In this document: piece after piece, positions 1-7,483 of the stretch
How the letters are laid out: each line of letters opens with the position of its first letter
Numbering within the stretch: position 1 is the first letter of the stretch
Origin: Streptomyces cyaneofuscatus
GTDB taxonomy: Bacteria; Actinomycetota; Actinomycetes; Streptomycetales; Streptomycetaceae
NCBI RefSeq assembly: GCF_000718135.1
Contig: NZ_JOEM01000016.1
Coordinates: 1 to 64,000, forward strand
Length of the DNA: 64,000 bases
Direction: 5' to 3'
Position numbers and translations under genes: made by a program
Notes under the pieces: generated by a model
Seen by the model: the letters and a program-made list of their open reading frames with translations, nothing else
Databases searched by the model: none
What the model was told of the DNA's origin: nothing

Positions 1-96
1 GAAACGCCCGGTTACATTCCGAACCCGGAAGCTAAGCCTTTCAGCGCCGATGGTACTGCAGGGGGGACCCTGTGGGAGAGTAGGACGCCGCCGAAC
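1..96 (+). rRNA. rrf: 5S ribosomal RNA, 3' part
   Basis: The first bases are the interior and 3' half of an actinobacterial 5S rRNA: the conserved loop around CCGAACCCGGAAGCTAAG, then GGGAGAGTAGGACGCCGCCG, the strand that closes helix I. Roughly the first 20 nt of the gene lie left of the window, so the 16S and 23S genes should be just upstream. The 3' end is placed by the expected end of helix I and may be off by a few bases. Confidence 0.93.
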
Positions 97-106
97 AATC
101 TTTCAA

Positions 107-150
107 GGACCCCTGGTCCCAGCGTTCACGCTGGGACCAGGGGTCCTTTT
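107..150 (+). terminator. rRNA operon terminator
   Basis: An 18-bp perfect stem (107-124 with 129-146) with a TTCA loop follows the 5S gene directly and ends in TTTTGTTTTT. This is a strong intrinsic terminator for the rRNA operon and one of the few in the window with a real T-tract. Confidence 0.93.
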
Positions 151-224
151 GTTTTTCGTCGAAGCGCGTCGGAGGGTCGGCTGCGCGAGAATGTCTGTGG
201 TACCCGAAGACAGGAGTCACACCC

Positions 225-2342
225 ATGTCCACCAACTCTCCCGACGATCGTCCGGAGCGCGAGCCGCGTCGCCGGGACGGTGGTGACCGGGGCGGTTACC
301 GCGGTGGTCGTGACGACCGGTCCGGTTCCGCAGCGCCTCGCCGTGACAACGACCGCGGCCCGCGCCGTGACGACAGCCGGCCGACCGGTAGCGGCACCGG
401 TGGCGGTTTCCGCCGCGATGACCGCGACCGCGACCGCGACCGGGATCGTGGGCCGCGTCGTGATGACAACCGTGGCGGTGGCTCCGGCGGTGGCTTCCGC
501 CGTGACGACAACCGTGGTGGCGGTTCCGGTGGTGGTTTCCGTCGTGACGACAACCGTGGTGGTCGTCCCAGCGGTGGCGGCTTCGAGCGTCGTGACGATC
601 GGCCGCGTGGGCCCCGTCGGGACGACGACCGCCCCAGCGGCGGCTTCCCCCGTGATGACCGTGGCGGCAAGGCCGGGAGTGGCTTCCGTCGCGATGACAA
701 CCGTGGTGGCGGCTCCGGCGGTGGCTTCCGCCGTGACGATCGTGGCGGCCGGCCCACTGGTGGTGGGTTCGAGCGGCGTGACGACCGGCCGCGTGGCCCG
801 CGTCGCGATGACGACCGCCCCAGCGGTGGCGGCTTCCGGCGTGACGACAACCGCGGCGGCAACGCCGGTGGCGGGTTCCGTCGCGATGACAACCGTGGCG
901 GTGGCTCCGGTGGTGGGTTCCGTCGCGATGACAACCGTGGCGGTGGCTCCGGTGGTGGGTTCCGCCGCGATGACAACCGTGGCGGTGGCTCCGGTGGTGG
1001 ATTCCGCCGCGACGACGACCGTGGTGGGTTCCGTCGTGATGATGACCGTGGTGGCCGTCCGAGCGGTGGCGGCTTCGAGCGGCGTGATGACCGGCCGCGT
1101 GGGCCCCGTCGGGACGACGACCGGCCCAGCGGTGGCGGCTTCCGGCGCGATGACAACCGTGGTGCTGGTTCCGGTGGTGGCTTCCGCCGTGACGACCGGG
1201 ACCGCGATCGGGACCGTGGGCCTCGTCGTGATGATGACCGTGGTGGGTACCGCGGTGGTCAGCAGCGTGACGACAGCCGTGGTGGCCGTCCGAGCGGTGG
1301 TGGGTTCGAGCGTCGTGACGACCGGCCGCGTGGGCCCCGTCGCGATGACGACCGCCCCAGCGGTGGCGGCTTCCGCCGTGATGACAGCCGTGGTGGTGGC
1401 TTCCGCCGCGACGACCGTGACCGTGACCGTGGCGGGGACCGTGGTGGTTACCGGGGCGGGCAGCGTGACGACCGTGACCGTGGTGGCTTCCGTGGCGGCC
1501 GCGACGACCGTGACCGGGACAGGGACCGTGAGCCGATCAAGCGGCTGCCCATCCCGGACGACGTCACCGGCGACGAGATCGACAAGGACGTGCGCCAGGA
1601 GCTCATGAGCCTGCCGAAGACCCTTGCCGAGGACGTCGCGCGCAACCTCGTCATGGTGGCCCGGCTGATCGACGAGGACCCGGAGGAGGCGTACGCGTAC
1701 TCCCGTATCGCCCTGCGGCTGGCCTCGCGCGTCGCCGCCGTGCGGGAAGCGGCCGGGTTCGCGGCCTACGCGACGCAGAAGTACGCGGAGGCGCTCGCCG
1801 AGTTCCGCGCGTCCCGGCGGATGACCGGGTCCGTGGACCTGTGGCCCGTCATGGCGGACTGCGAGCGCGGTCTTGGCCGGCCCGAGCGGGCGATGGCCAT
1901 GGCCGGTGAGCCCGAGGTGCAGAAGCTGGACAAGGCCGGCCAGGTCGAGATGCGGCTGGTGGCCGCGGGCGCCCGTCGGGACATGGGGCAGATCGACGCC
2001 GCCATCGTCACGCTGCAGAGCCCGGAGCTCGCCTCCAGCTCCATCCAGCCGTGGACGCCGCGTCTGCGCTACGCCTACGCGGACGCCCTGCTGGAGGCGG
2101 GGCGCGAGGACGAGGCCCGGGAGTGGTTCGGCAAGGCCCTGGAGGCCGACAAGGACGGCTCGACCGACGCGTCGGACCGGCTGGCCGAGCTGGACGGGGT
2201 CGCGTTCGTCGATGTCCTGGGTGACGACGAGGACGCGGAGTCCGTCGAGACCGACGGACCCGTCTCCTCCTCCCTCGACGACTCGCCTGAGGGCGACGAC
2301 GAGGACGACGATGAGCGGGGCGACGGGGCGGACAAGGCCTAG
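225..2342 (+). CDS. Arg/Gly/Asp-repeat protein with C-terminal TPR domain
   Basis: 705 residues, function unknown. Residues 1 to about 435 are low complexity, built from FRRDD, NRGGGSGGG, ERRDDRPRGPRRDDD and DRDRDRD blocks. This resembles eukaryotic RGG RNA-binding regions but with Arg balanced by Asp. From about residue 436 (PIKRLPIPDDV) the protein becomes ordered and helical, with TPR-like helix pairs (for example EEAYAYSRIALRLASR, YAEALAEFRASRR and EDEAREWFGKALEAD). It ends in a very acidic tail from about residue 665. AGGAG at 212-216 fixes the ATG. It is monocistronic, between the rRNA terminator and a bidirectional terminator. An RNA- or ribosome-linked role is inference from composition and position only. 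Confidence 0.85.
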   Translation: MSTNSPDDRPEREPRRRDGGDRGGYRGGRDDRSGSAAPRRDNDRGPRRDDSRPTGSGTGGGFRRDDRDRDRDRDRGPRRDDNRGGGSGGGFRRDDNRGGGSGGGFRRDDNRGGRPSGGGFERRDDRPRGPRRDDDRPSGGFPRDDRGGKAGSGFRRDDNRGGGSGGGFRRDDRGGRPTGGGFERRDDRPRGPRRDDDRPSGGGFRRDDNRGGNAGGGFRRDDNRGGGSGGGFRRDDNRGGGSGGGFRRDDNRGGGSGGGFRRDDDRGGFRRDDDRGGRPSGGGFERRDDRPRGPRRDDDRPSGGGFRRDDNRGAGSGGGFRRDDRDRDRDRGPRRDDDRGGYRGGQQRDDSRGGRPSGGGFERRDDRPRGPRRDDDRPSGGGFRRDDSRGGGFRRDDRDRDRGGDRGGYRGGQRDDRDRGGFRGGRDDRDRDRDREPIKRLPIPDDVTGDEIDKDVRQELMSLPKTLAEDVARNLVMVARLIDEDPEEAYAYSRIALRLASRVAAVREAAGFAAYATQKYAEALAEFRASRRMTGSVDLWPVMADCERGLGRPERAMAMAGEPEVQKLDKAGQVEMRLVAAGARRDMGQIDAAIVTLQSPELASSSIQPWTPRLRYAYADALLEAGREDEAREWFGKALEADKDGSTDASDRLAELDGVAFVDVLGDDEDAESVETDGPVSSSLDDSPEGDDEDDDERGDGADKA
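876..1010 (+). repeat. 42-bp in-frame tandem repeat
   Basis: Near-identical 42-bp units, each encoding FRRDDNRGGGSGGG, start at 876, 918 and 960, with a fourth, diverged copy beginning at 1002. They are the most regular part of a longer degenerate array (about 410-1500) in the same gene. The copies differ mainly at synonymous sites, as expected of coding minisatellites that expand and contract while the protein stays Arg/Gly-rich. Confidence 0.85.
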
Positions 2343-2375
2343 TCGCTGACAGCGGAGTTGGAGCGCTGACACAGG

Positions 2376-2411
2376 AAAGGGGCGGGACTCCCGAGGGAGT
2401 CCCGCCCCTTT
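2376..2411. terminator. bidirectional terminator
   Basis: The AAAGGGGCGGGACTCC arm pairs with GGAGTCCCGCCCCTTT around a short loop. It lies between two convergent genes (ending at 2342 on + and 2432 on -). The flanking A-run and T-run make it usable from both sides. Confidence 0.88.
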
Positions 2412-2431
2412 CTCATGCCCTGCGGCGCCCT

Positions 2432-3709
2432 TCAGTCGATGGTCAGGCTCCGCATGACCAGGCCCGTCGCCGGCTTCGGGCCGAACGACGTCGACTTACG
2501 GGGCATGGTGACGCCCTGCCTGGCCAGGTCCCGGACGACCTCTTCGCGTACCGGGTGCATGAGCACCGCCGTGGCGCCGAGGCGTTCGGCCTGCTCGACG
2601 GCGGCCTCGGTGTCGTGGATGTAGCCGATGTGCTCGGGGGCGTCGGGGATCCGCCAGACGTCGTCGAGCAGCGCCGAGTGCAGCACCGTCGCGTCCAGGG
2701 TCCGCCACGCCTCGGGGCGGTCCGTCCGGATCGTACGGGCCAGCAGGGCCGGGTCCGGGCGGTCCACCAGGTGGAAGCCGCCGTCACCGGCCAGGAGGAA
2801 CGCGTTGCCCTCCGCCGCCGCGCCGGCCAGGGCGTCGAGCGCGCGGGGGAGCGGGCCCTCCACCGTACGGACCCGGAAGAGGCCGGTCAGCGCGTCGAGG
2901 GCCCGGGCCACCGGCAGGCCGCGCAGCAGGCGGTGGATCGCGCGGACCTGGAGCGGGTGGCGGGTCGTGTCGACGAGGAGGACGAGGCCGAAGTCCCAGG
3001 GGCCCGGGGCGGTCTGTTCCCGCTGGAGCCGGAGGTAGGTGGCCCAGCGGTGGTGGCCGTCGGCGATCAGCGCCTGGTGCCGGGCGAGATCTGTCTCGAT
3101 CGCGATGCGCTCGGCCGGGTCGGTGACGGCCCAGAGGCGGTGGTGGAACCCGTCCTCCGTCGTGGTGGAGAGCAGAGGCGGGCGCTCGGCCGTGCGCTCG
3201 ATGACCGCCGCGGCGCCCTCCTCGGCGCCCTCGCCGCGGTAGGTCAGCAGCAGCGGTTCCAGGTGGGCCTGCATCGTGCGCATCAGCTCCGCGCGGTCCG
3301 CGACGATGTCGTCCATGACGTCCTCGTGCGGCAGCACGATCCCGTCGGCGGCGGGGGAGAGGGCCAGGGCGCCGATCAGGCCGCGCTGGAGGATCTCGTC
3401 GTTGCGCTGCTCGTAGACGTACAGCGTGGGCGCCGGGTCCGGGGCGATGACGCCTTCGGCCAGCCAGCGCTCCAGCGTCCTCGCCGCCTGCCGGTGCCGG
3501 TCCTCGGCGGTGTCCGCCTGGGGGAGGATGAGGCGCACGATGTTGTGCGGGTCCGCCGATTCCAGGTGGTGCAGACCGTCCGGCCTGACGACCACGTCGT
3601 ACGGCGGCGAGGTCACCGCGGCCAGGCTGCCGACCCGCTCGGGGACGTAACGCAGTCCACGGAACGGGATCAGCCGCAGCCCCTGCTCGTCGGGACCTGA
3701 AGTGTTCAT
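2432..3709 (-). CDS. DUF1015 family protein
   Basis: About 425 residues. The N-terminal pattern IPFRGLRYVPERVG, then SPPYDVV, and later DGHHRW, are hallmarks of DUF1015, a widespread actinobacterial and bacterial family of unsettled biochemical function. The usual start is the ATG at 3709 (MNTSGPDEQG). A further in-frame start at 3730 exists but has no ribosome site. At 3709 there is also no Shine-Dalgarno, but TACGAT (plus-strand 3716-3721) sits 6 nt upstream, so the message may be leaderless. It is divergent from the HAD phosphatase gene. I see no signal peptide or membrane segment, so it should be cytoplasmic. Confidence 0.85.
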   Translation of the reverse strand: MNTSGPDEQGLRLIPFRGLRYVPERVGSLAAVTSPPYDVVVRPDGLHHLESADPHNIVRLILPQADTAEDRHRQAARTLERWLAEGVIAPDPAPTLYVYEQRNDEILQRGLIGALALSPAADGIVLPHEDVMDDIVADRAELMRTMQAHLEPLLLTYRGEGAEEGAAAVIERTAERPPLLSTTTEDGFHHRLWAVTDPAERIAIETDLARHQALIADGHHRWATYLRLQREQTAPGPWDFGLVLLVDTTRHPLQVRAIHRLLRGLPVARALDALTGLFRVRTVEGPLPRALDALAGAAAEGNAFLLAGDGGFHLVDRPDPALLARTIRTDRPEAWRTLDATVLHSALLDDVWRIPDAPEHIGYIHDTEAAVEQAERLGATAVLMHPVREEVVRDLARQGVTMPRKSTSFGPKPATGLVMRSLTID

Positions 3710-3780
3710 TTGAGCATCGTATGGGTGCACGGGGCATGCGCGATGATCGGGGGAGCGGCATGAATGAGGAGCGGAGTCAT

Positions 3781-4824
3781 ATGAGCCAGCAGCACGACAG
3801 GTACCGGCCGGCGGGGAGCAGTACGGCGCTGAGCGCGGCGTACGACACGGCTCTCCTCGACCTGGACGGGGTGGTGTACGCGGGGGGCGAGGCGATCGTC
3901 CACGCCGTGGAGTCGCTGTCCACCGCGCGGGACGGCGGGATGCACCTCGCGTACGTCACCAACAACGCCCTGCGCACGCCGGACGCGGTGGCGGAGCACC
4001 TGACGGAGCTGGGCGTGCCCGCCGAGGCCGCCGATGTGATCACCTCGGCCCAGGCGGTGGCCCGGCTGATGGCCGACCAGCTGCCCGCCGGGTCCCGGGT
4101 GCTGGTCGTCGGCGGCGAAGGGCTGCGGGTCGCGCTGCGGGAGCGCGGTCTGGTACCGGTGGAGTCGGCGGATGACGACCCGGTGGCCGTGGTGCAGGGG
4201 TACGGCGGGCCGGACCTGGCGTGGGGGCGGTTCGCCGAGGCGAGCTACGCCGTCGCGCGCGGGCTGCCGTGGTACGCGTCCAACACCGACCTGACCATCC
4301 CGGGCGCCCGGGGTATCGCGCCGGGCAACGGTGCCGCCGTGGAGGTCGTACGGATCGCCACCGGCGCCGAACCGCAGGTCGCGGGGAAGCCGTTGCCGCC
4401 GATGCACCGGGAGACCGTGCTGCGGACCGGGGCGAAGCGGCCGCTCGTCGTCGGGGACCGGCTGGACACGGACATCGAGGGCGCGTTCAACGGGAGCGTG
4501 GACTCGCTGCTCGTGCTGACCGGGGTGACGGACGCGGCCCAGCTGCTCGCCGCACCGCCGCAGCACCGGCCGACGTACGTGGACCGGGATCTGCGGGGGC
4601 TGCTCACCGGGCAGCCCGAGGTGACGGTGGAGGGCGGTTCGGACGACGTGTTCCGGTGCGGCGGGTGGACCGCGGCCGTACGTGAGGGGGAGGACCTGGT
4701 CCTGGAGGGCGAGGGCGATCCGCTCGACGGGCTGCGGGCGCTCTGCGGGGCCGCGTGGACCTTCGCCGGGGACGGGGCGTTCGGGCCGGACACGGAGAAG
4801 GCTGTCGCCGCGCTCGGGCTGTGA
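3781..4824 (+). CDS. HAD-IIA (NagD-type) hydrolase
   Basis: A 347-residue haloacid dehalogenase-superfamily phosphatase. Motif I is LLDLDGVVY, motif II is VTNNALRT, and the acidic motif is VVGDRLDTDIEGAFN. The cap region lies between motifs II and III, as in the NagD / p-nitrophenyl phosphatase subfamily, which dephosphorylates small sugar or nucleotide phosphates; the substrate here cannot be told. About 60 extra residues follow the HAD core, ending in a short repeat-like segment (FGPDTEKAVAALGL). GAGGAG at 3766-3771 favours the ATG at 3781. An ATG at 3760, with its own GGGAG, is a credible alternative adding 7 residues. Confidence 0.87.
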   Translation: MSQQHDRYRPAGSSTALSAAYDTALLDLDGVVYAGGEAIVHAVESLSTARDGGMHLAYVTNNALRTPDAVAEHLTELGVPAEAADVITSAQAVARLMADQLPAGSRVLVVGGEGLRVALRERGLVPVESADDDPVAVVQGYGGPDLAWGRFAEASYAVARGLPWYASNTDLTIPGARGIAPGNGAAVEVVRIATGAEPQVAGKPLPPMHRETVLRTGAKRPLVVGDRLDTDIEGAFNGSVDSLLVLTGVTDAAQLLAAPPQHRPTYVDRDLRGLLTGQPEVTVEGGSDDVFRCGGWTAAVREGEDLVLEGEGDPLDGLRALCGAAWTFAGDGAFGPDTEKAVAALGL

Positions 4825-4888
4825 CCGGGGGGCCCTCAGGCGTGTGCCCGGAGGTGCACAAGGAGGTCTGCGGCGAGGGGCGCCAGGA

Positions 4889-4907
4889 GGAAGATAGGCT
4901 AACCTAA
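4889..4907 (+). promoter_or_regulatory. iron box (DmdR/IdeR-type operator)
   Basis: The site agrees at 15 of 19 positions with the palindrome TTAGGTTAGGCTAACCTAA bound by IdeR/DmdR-type iron repressors. Its right half (TAGGCTAACCTAA) is perfect. It lies about 70 bp upstream of the siderophore-type ABC ATPase, the only gene it could serve, which suggests derepression when iron is low. Confidence 0.75.
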
Positions 4908-4975
4908 CTTGGTGTTGGTCGGTGGTCCCTCCGGCCCTGATCCGCCGGACACCCCCTGCCTCCGGGAGTACGACC

Positions 4976-5776
4976 ATGCAGCGCCTCACCGCAGAATCGG
5001 TGACCCTCGGCTACGACCAGCGGGTCATCGCCGAGGATCTCTCGGTCGAGATACCCGACAACTCCTTCACGGTGATCGTCGGGCCCAACGCCTGTGGCAA
5101 GTCGACCCTGTTGCGCTCGCTCGCCCGGATGCTGAAGCCGAGCCGGGGGCAGGTGCTGCTGGACGGGCAGGTCATCCACCAGCTGCCCGCGAAGAAGGTC
5201 GCCCGCACGCTGGGGCTGCTGCCGCAGTCCTCCATCGCGCCCGACGGCATCACCGTCGCCGACCTGGTCGCCCGGGGCCGCTACCCCCACCAGGGGCTGC
5301 TGCGGCAGTGGTCGCCGGAGGACGAGCGGGTGGTCCAGGAGTCGATGGAGTCGACCGGGGTCGCCGAGCTCGCCGACCGTTACGTCGACGAGCTCTCCGG
5401 CGGTCAGCGGCAGCGGGTCTGGATCGCCATGGCCCTGGCCCAGCAGACGCCGCTGCTGCTGCTCGACGAGCCGACGACGTACCTCGACATCCAGCACCAG
5501 ATCGATGTCCTCGACCTGTGTGCGGAGCTGCACGAGACGCAGGGGCGCACGCTCGTCGCCGTACTCCACGATCTGAACCACGCCGCGCGGTACGCCACGC
5601 ACCTCATCGCGATGCGGGAGGGCGAGATCGTCGCGGAGGGGGCGCCTTCGGATGTGGTGGACGCGGAGTTGGTGGAGCGGGTGTTCGGGATGCGGTGTCA
5701 GGTGATCGACGATCCTGAGACCGGGACGCCGCTGGTCGTGCCTGCGGCCCGGAAGGCACGGAAGGTCGCAGCCTGA
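4976..5776 (+). CDS. iron-siderophore ABC transporter ATP-binding protein
   Basis: A 266-residue ATPase of the FecE/FepC/BtuD type that powers import of ferric siderophores. Walker A is GPNACGKSTLLRS, the signature is LSGGQRQRVWIAMALAQQ, and Walker B is LLLLDEPTTYLD followed by the switch His in VAVLHDLNHAARYA. The start MQRLTAESVTLGY is preceded by GGGAG at about 4964. The upstream iron box fits this role. No permease or binding-protein gene lies next to it: the downstream neighbour is on the other strand and unrelated. It must therefore work with membrane partners encoded elsewhere. Confidence 0.9.
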   Translation: MQRLTAESVTLGYDQRVIAEDLSVEIPDNSFTVIVGPNACGKSTLLRSLARMLKPSRGQVLLDGQVIHQLPAKKVARTLGLLPQSSIAPDGITVADLVARGRYPHQGLLRQWSPEDERVVQESMESTGVAELADRYVDELSGGQRQRVWIAMALAQQTPLLLLDEPTTYLDIQHQIDVLDLCAELHETQGRTLVAVLHDLNHAARYATHLIAMREGEIVAEGAPSDVVDAELVERVFGMRCQVIDDPETGTPLVVPAARKARKVAA

Positions 5777-5818
5777 GGGTGGTGGGCGGGTGCGGGTGGC
5801 GCCCTGGTGGGCGCTTTG

Positions 5819-5844
5819 TCCTCAATCGCCGGACGGGCTTGAGT
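5819..5844. repeat. Streptomyces intergenic palindromic repeat
   Basis: CCTCAATCGCCGGACGGGCT followed by TGAG folds as CTCAA...TTGAG with an inner GCC/GGC stem. From memory, sequences of the form CTCAA(A/T)CGCCGGACGGGCT recur in Streptomyces intergenic regions. It sits between the convergent ATPase and SCP2 genes, where it could also act as a weak terminator. Confidence 0.5.
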
Positions 5845-5883
5845 GTGCCGCCGCACGTCCTGGAACCGGACGGGCCTGAGGTG

Positions 5884-6231
5884 CTACAGCAGTGACTTCA
5901 GCTTCAGCAGGTCCCTGAAGCCCGCCTCCAGCCGTACGCGGCCCGACGCCCACGCCTTCGCGAAGTTCAGGTCGCCGTCGACCAGGGCCACCAGGTCGTC
6001 ACTCGTCATCGCGAGCCGGATCTCGGCCTTCTCGCGGGGCGGGCCCTCGACCGTGTCCTGGACCTGGATCCGGCCGTCGGCCAGGCGGCCGGTGAACGTG
6101 ATGTCGAGGTCCTTGATGTGACAGCTCAGCGAGCGGTCGAGCGCGGCGGCGCCGCGCACGTCGCCGTCGGCCGTCGCGAGGTTGTCGGAGAGTGTGTCGA
6201 GTGCGCTGCGGCACTCCGCCATGGTCGCCAT
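5884..6231 (-). CDS. SCP2 sterol-binding domain protein
   Basis: A 115-residue protein that is almost all one SCP2-like domain: an N-terminal helix (MATMAECRSALDTL), strands around ITFTGRLADGRIQVQDT, then RLAMTSDDLVALVDGDLNFAKAWASGRVRLEG-type helices (here RVRLEAGF). The final DLLKLKSLL is typical of small actinobacterial SCP2 proteins. The family binds lipids in a hydrophobic tunnel; no bacterial ligand is established. The antisense frame stays open far upstream, as is common at this GC, but homology begins at MATMAE. It is divergent from the gene at 6274, with a 42-bp gap. Confidence 0.82.
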   Translation of the reverse strand: MATMAECRSALDTLSDNLATADGDVRGAAALDRSLSCHIKDLDITFTGRLADGRIQVQDTVEGPPREKAEIRLAMTSDDLVALVDGDLNFAKAWASGRVRLEAGFRDLLKLKSLL

Positions 6232-6273
6232 CGTCCTCGACGGTACACCGGCCCGTCGCGGTAGCGTTTCGGC

Positions 6274-6660
6274 ATGAGCGACTGGACGCCGGAGGCGGGA
6301 ACCCCGCCCGTGAGCCCGCCTGAGGACGTGAGCACGCCCGAGGAGCCGGACCTGCCCCAGGAGGGGCCCGTGGCCGACGCGCCCTCCTTCGAGCCCGCCG
6401 AGCCCGCACCCCTGGGCGTCGAGCGCACCCCCACCGGCCGGGCCGAGGTCGACGCCCTGCTGGAGCGGCTGGCCGACGCGGACCACCTCCCGGCGGACGG
6501 GCACACCGCGGTGTACGAGGATGTACACCGTGGGCTCAAGGATGCCCTGACCTCGCTGGACGCCCGTCCGGCCGGGGACGCCCGTCCCGCCGCCGCACCC
6601 GGGCCGCCCAGGCCCGGACCCACACCCGCGTACGACAACACGCACGACCACAGGAGCTGA
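6274..6660 (+). CDS. hypothetical acidic, proline-rich protein
   Basis: 128 residues, not recognised. The first 45 are Pro/Glu/Asp-rich and probably disordered (VSPPEDVSTPEEPDLP). A short helical core follows (EVDALLERLADADHLPADGHTAVYEDVHRGLKDALTSL, split here only for description), then another Pro/Ala-rich tail. The core looks like a small helical-hairpin interaction motif. It ends 7 bp before tlyA and carries tlyA's ribosome site in its last codons, so the two are surely co-transcribed. Confidence 0.7.
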   Translation: MSDWTPEAGTPPVSPPEDVSTPEEPDLPQEGPVADAPSFEPAEPAPLGVERTPTGRAEVDALLERLADADHLPADGHTAVYEDVHRGLKDALTSLDARPAGDARPAAAPGPPRPGPTPAYDNTHDHRS

Positions 6661-6667
6661 ACCGAAC

Positions 6668-7483
6668 GTGGCAGGAGTGGCACGTCGCCGCCTCGACGCC
6701 GAGCTGGTACGCCGCAAGCTCGCCCGCTCGCGCGAGCACGCGAGCCAGCTGATCGCCGCGGGGCGGGTCACCGTCGGCCGGACCACCGCGACCAAACCCG
6801 CCACCCAGGTCGAGACGGCCGCCGCGATCGTCGTCACCAAGGACGACGACGACCCCGAGTACGTCTCGCGCGGCGGCCACAAGCTGGCCGGGGCCCTCGC
6901 CGCCTTCGTACCGCTCGGTCTTGCCGTGGAAGGGCGGCGGGCGCTGGACGCCGGCGCCTCGACCGGCGGGTTCACCGATGTGCTGCTGCGGGCCGGGGCC
7001 CGGCAGGTCGTCGCCGTCGACGTGGGGTACGGGCAGCTCGCCTGGTCGCTCCAGTCCGATGAACGGGTCGTCGTCAAGGACCGTACCAATGTGCGGGAGT
7101 TGACCTTGGAGGACATCGACGGGGAGGCGGTCGACCTGGTGGTGGGGGATCTGTCCTTCATCCCGCTCGGGCTCGTGCTGCCCGCCCTCGCCCGGTGCGC
7201 CGCGTCCGACGCGGACCTGGTCGTCATGGTCAAGCCGCAGTTCGAGGTGGGCAAGGAGCGGCTCGGCAGCGGCGGAGTGGTGCGGAGCGAGGAGCTGCGC
7301 GCCGAGACGGTACGTGAAGTGGCGCGCCGGGCCTGGGGGCTCGGGCTCGGCGTACGAGGGGTGACGGCCAGTCCGCTGCCCGGCCCCTCGGGGAACGTCG
7401 AGTACTTTCTGTGGCTGCGGGCCGGCGCACCTGAGCTGGATCCCGCGGATGTCGACCGTGCAGTGGCGGAGGGGCCCCGTTGA
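6668..7483 (+). CDS. tlyA: TlyA family rRNA 2'-O-methyltransferase
   Basis: 271 residues. An S4 RNA-binding domain fills residues about 3-65 (RRRLDAELVRRKLARSREHA, then AGRVTVG). A FtsJ-like SAM methyltransferase fold follows, with motif I ALDAGASTGGFTDVLL and the acidic motif VDLVVGDLSFI. TlyA methylates ribose 2'-OH groups in 16S and 23S rRNA, and its presence underlies capreomycin sensitivity. The GTG start has AGGAG 12 nt upstream. The stop overlaps the TTG start of nadK by 4 bp. The tlyA-nadK-recN order is widely conserved in actinobacteria. Confidence 0.92.
   Translation: MAGVARRRLDAELVRRKLARSREHASQLIAAGRVTVGRTTATKPATQVETAAAIVVTKDDDDPEYVSRGGHKLAGALAAFVPLGLAVEGRRALDAGASTGGFTDVLLRAGARQVVAVDVGYGQLAWSLQSDERVVVKDRTNVRELTLEDIDGEAVDLVVGDLSFIPLGLVLPALARCAASDADLVVMVKPQFEVGKERLGSGGVVRSEELRAETVREVARRAWGLGLGVRGVTASPLPGPSGNVEYFLWLRAGAPELDPADVDRAVAEGPR

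Noticed and set aside
410-1500. Repeat array considered as CRISPR
   Set aside because: Units are coding, contiguous and lack unique spacers.
126-2372. Antisense and shifted frames within the Arg/Gly repeat gene
   Set aside because: Tandem repeats keep all frames open; only the forward frame at 225 has a ribosome site and continues into an ordered TPR domain.
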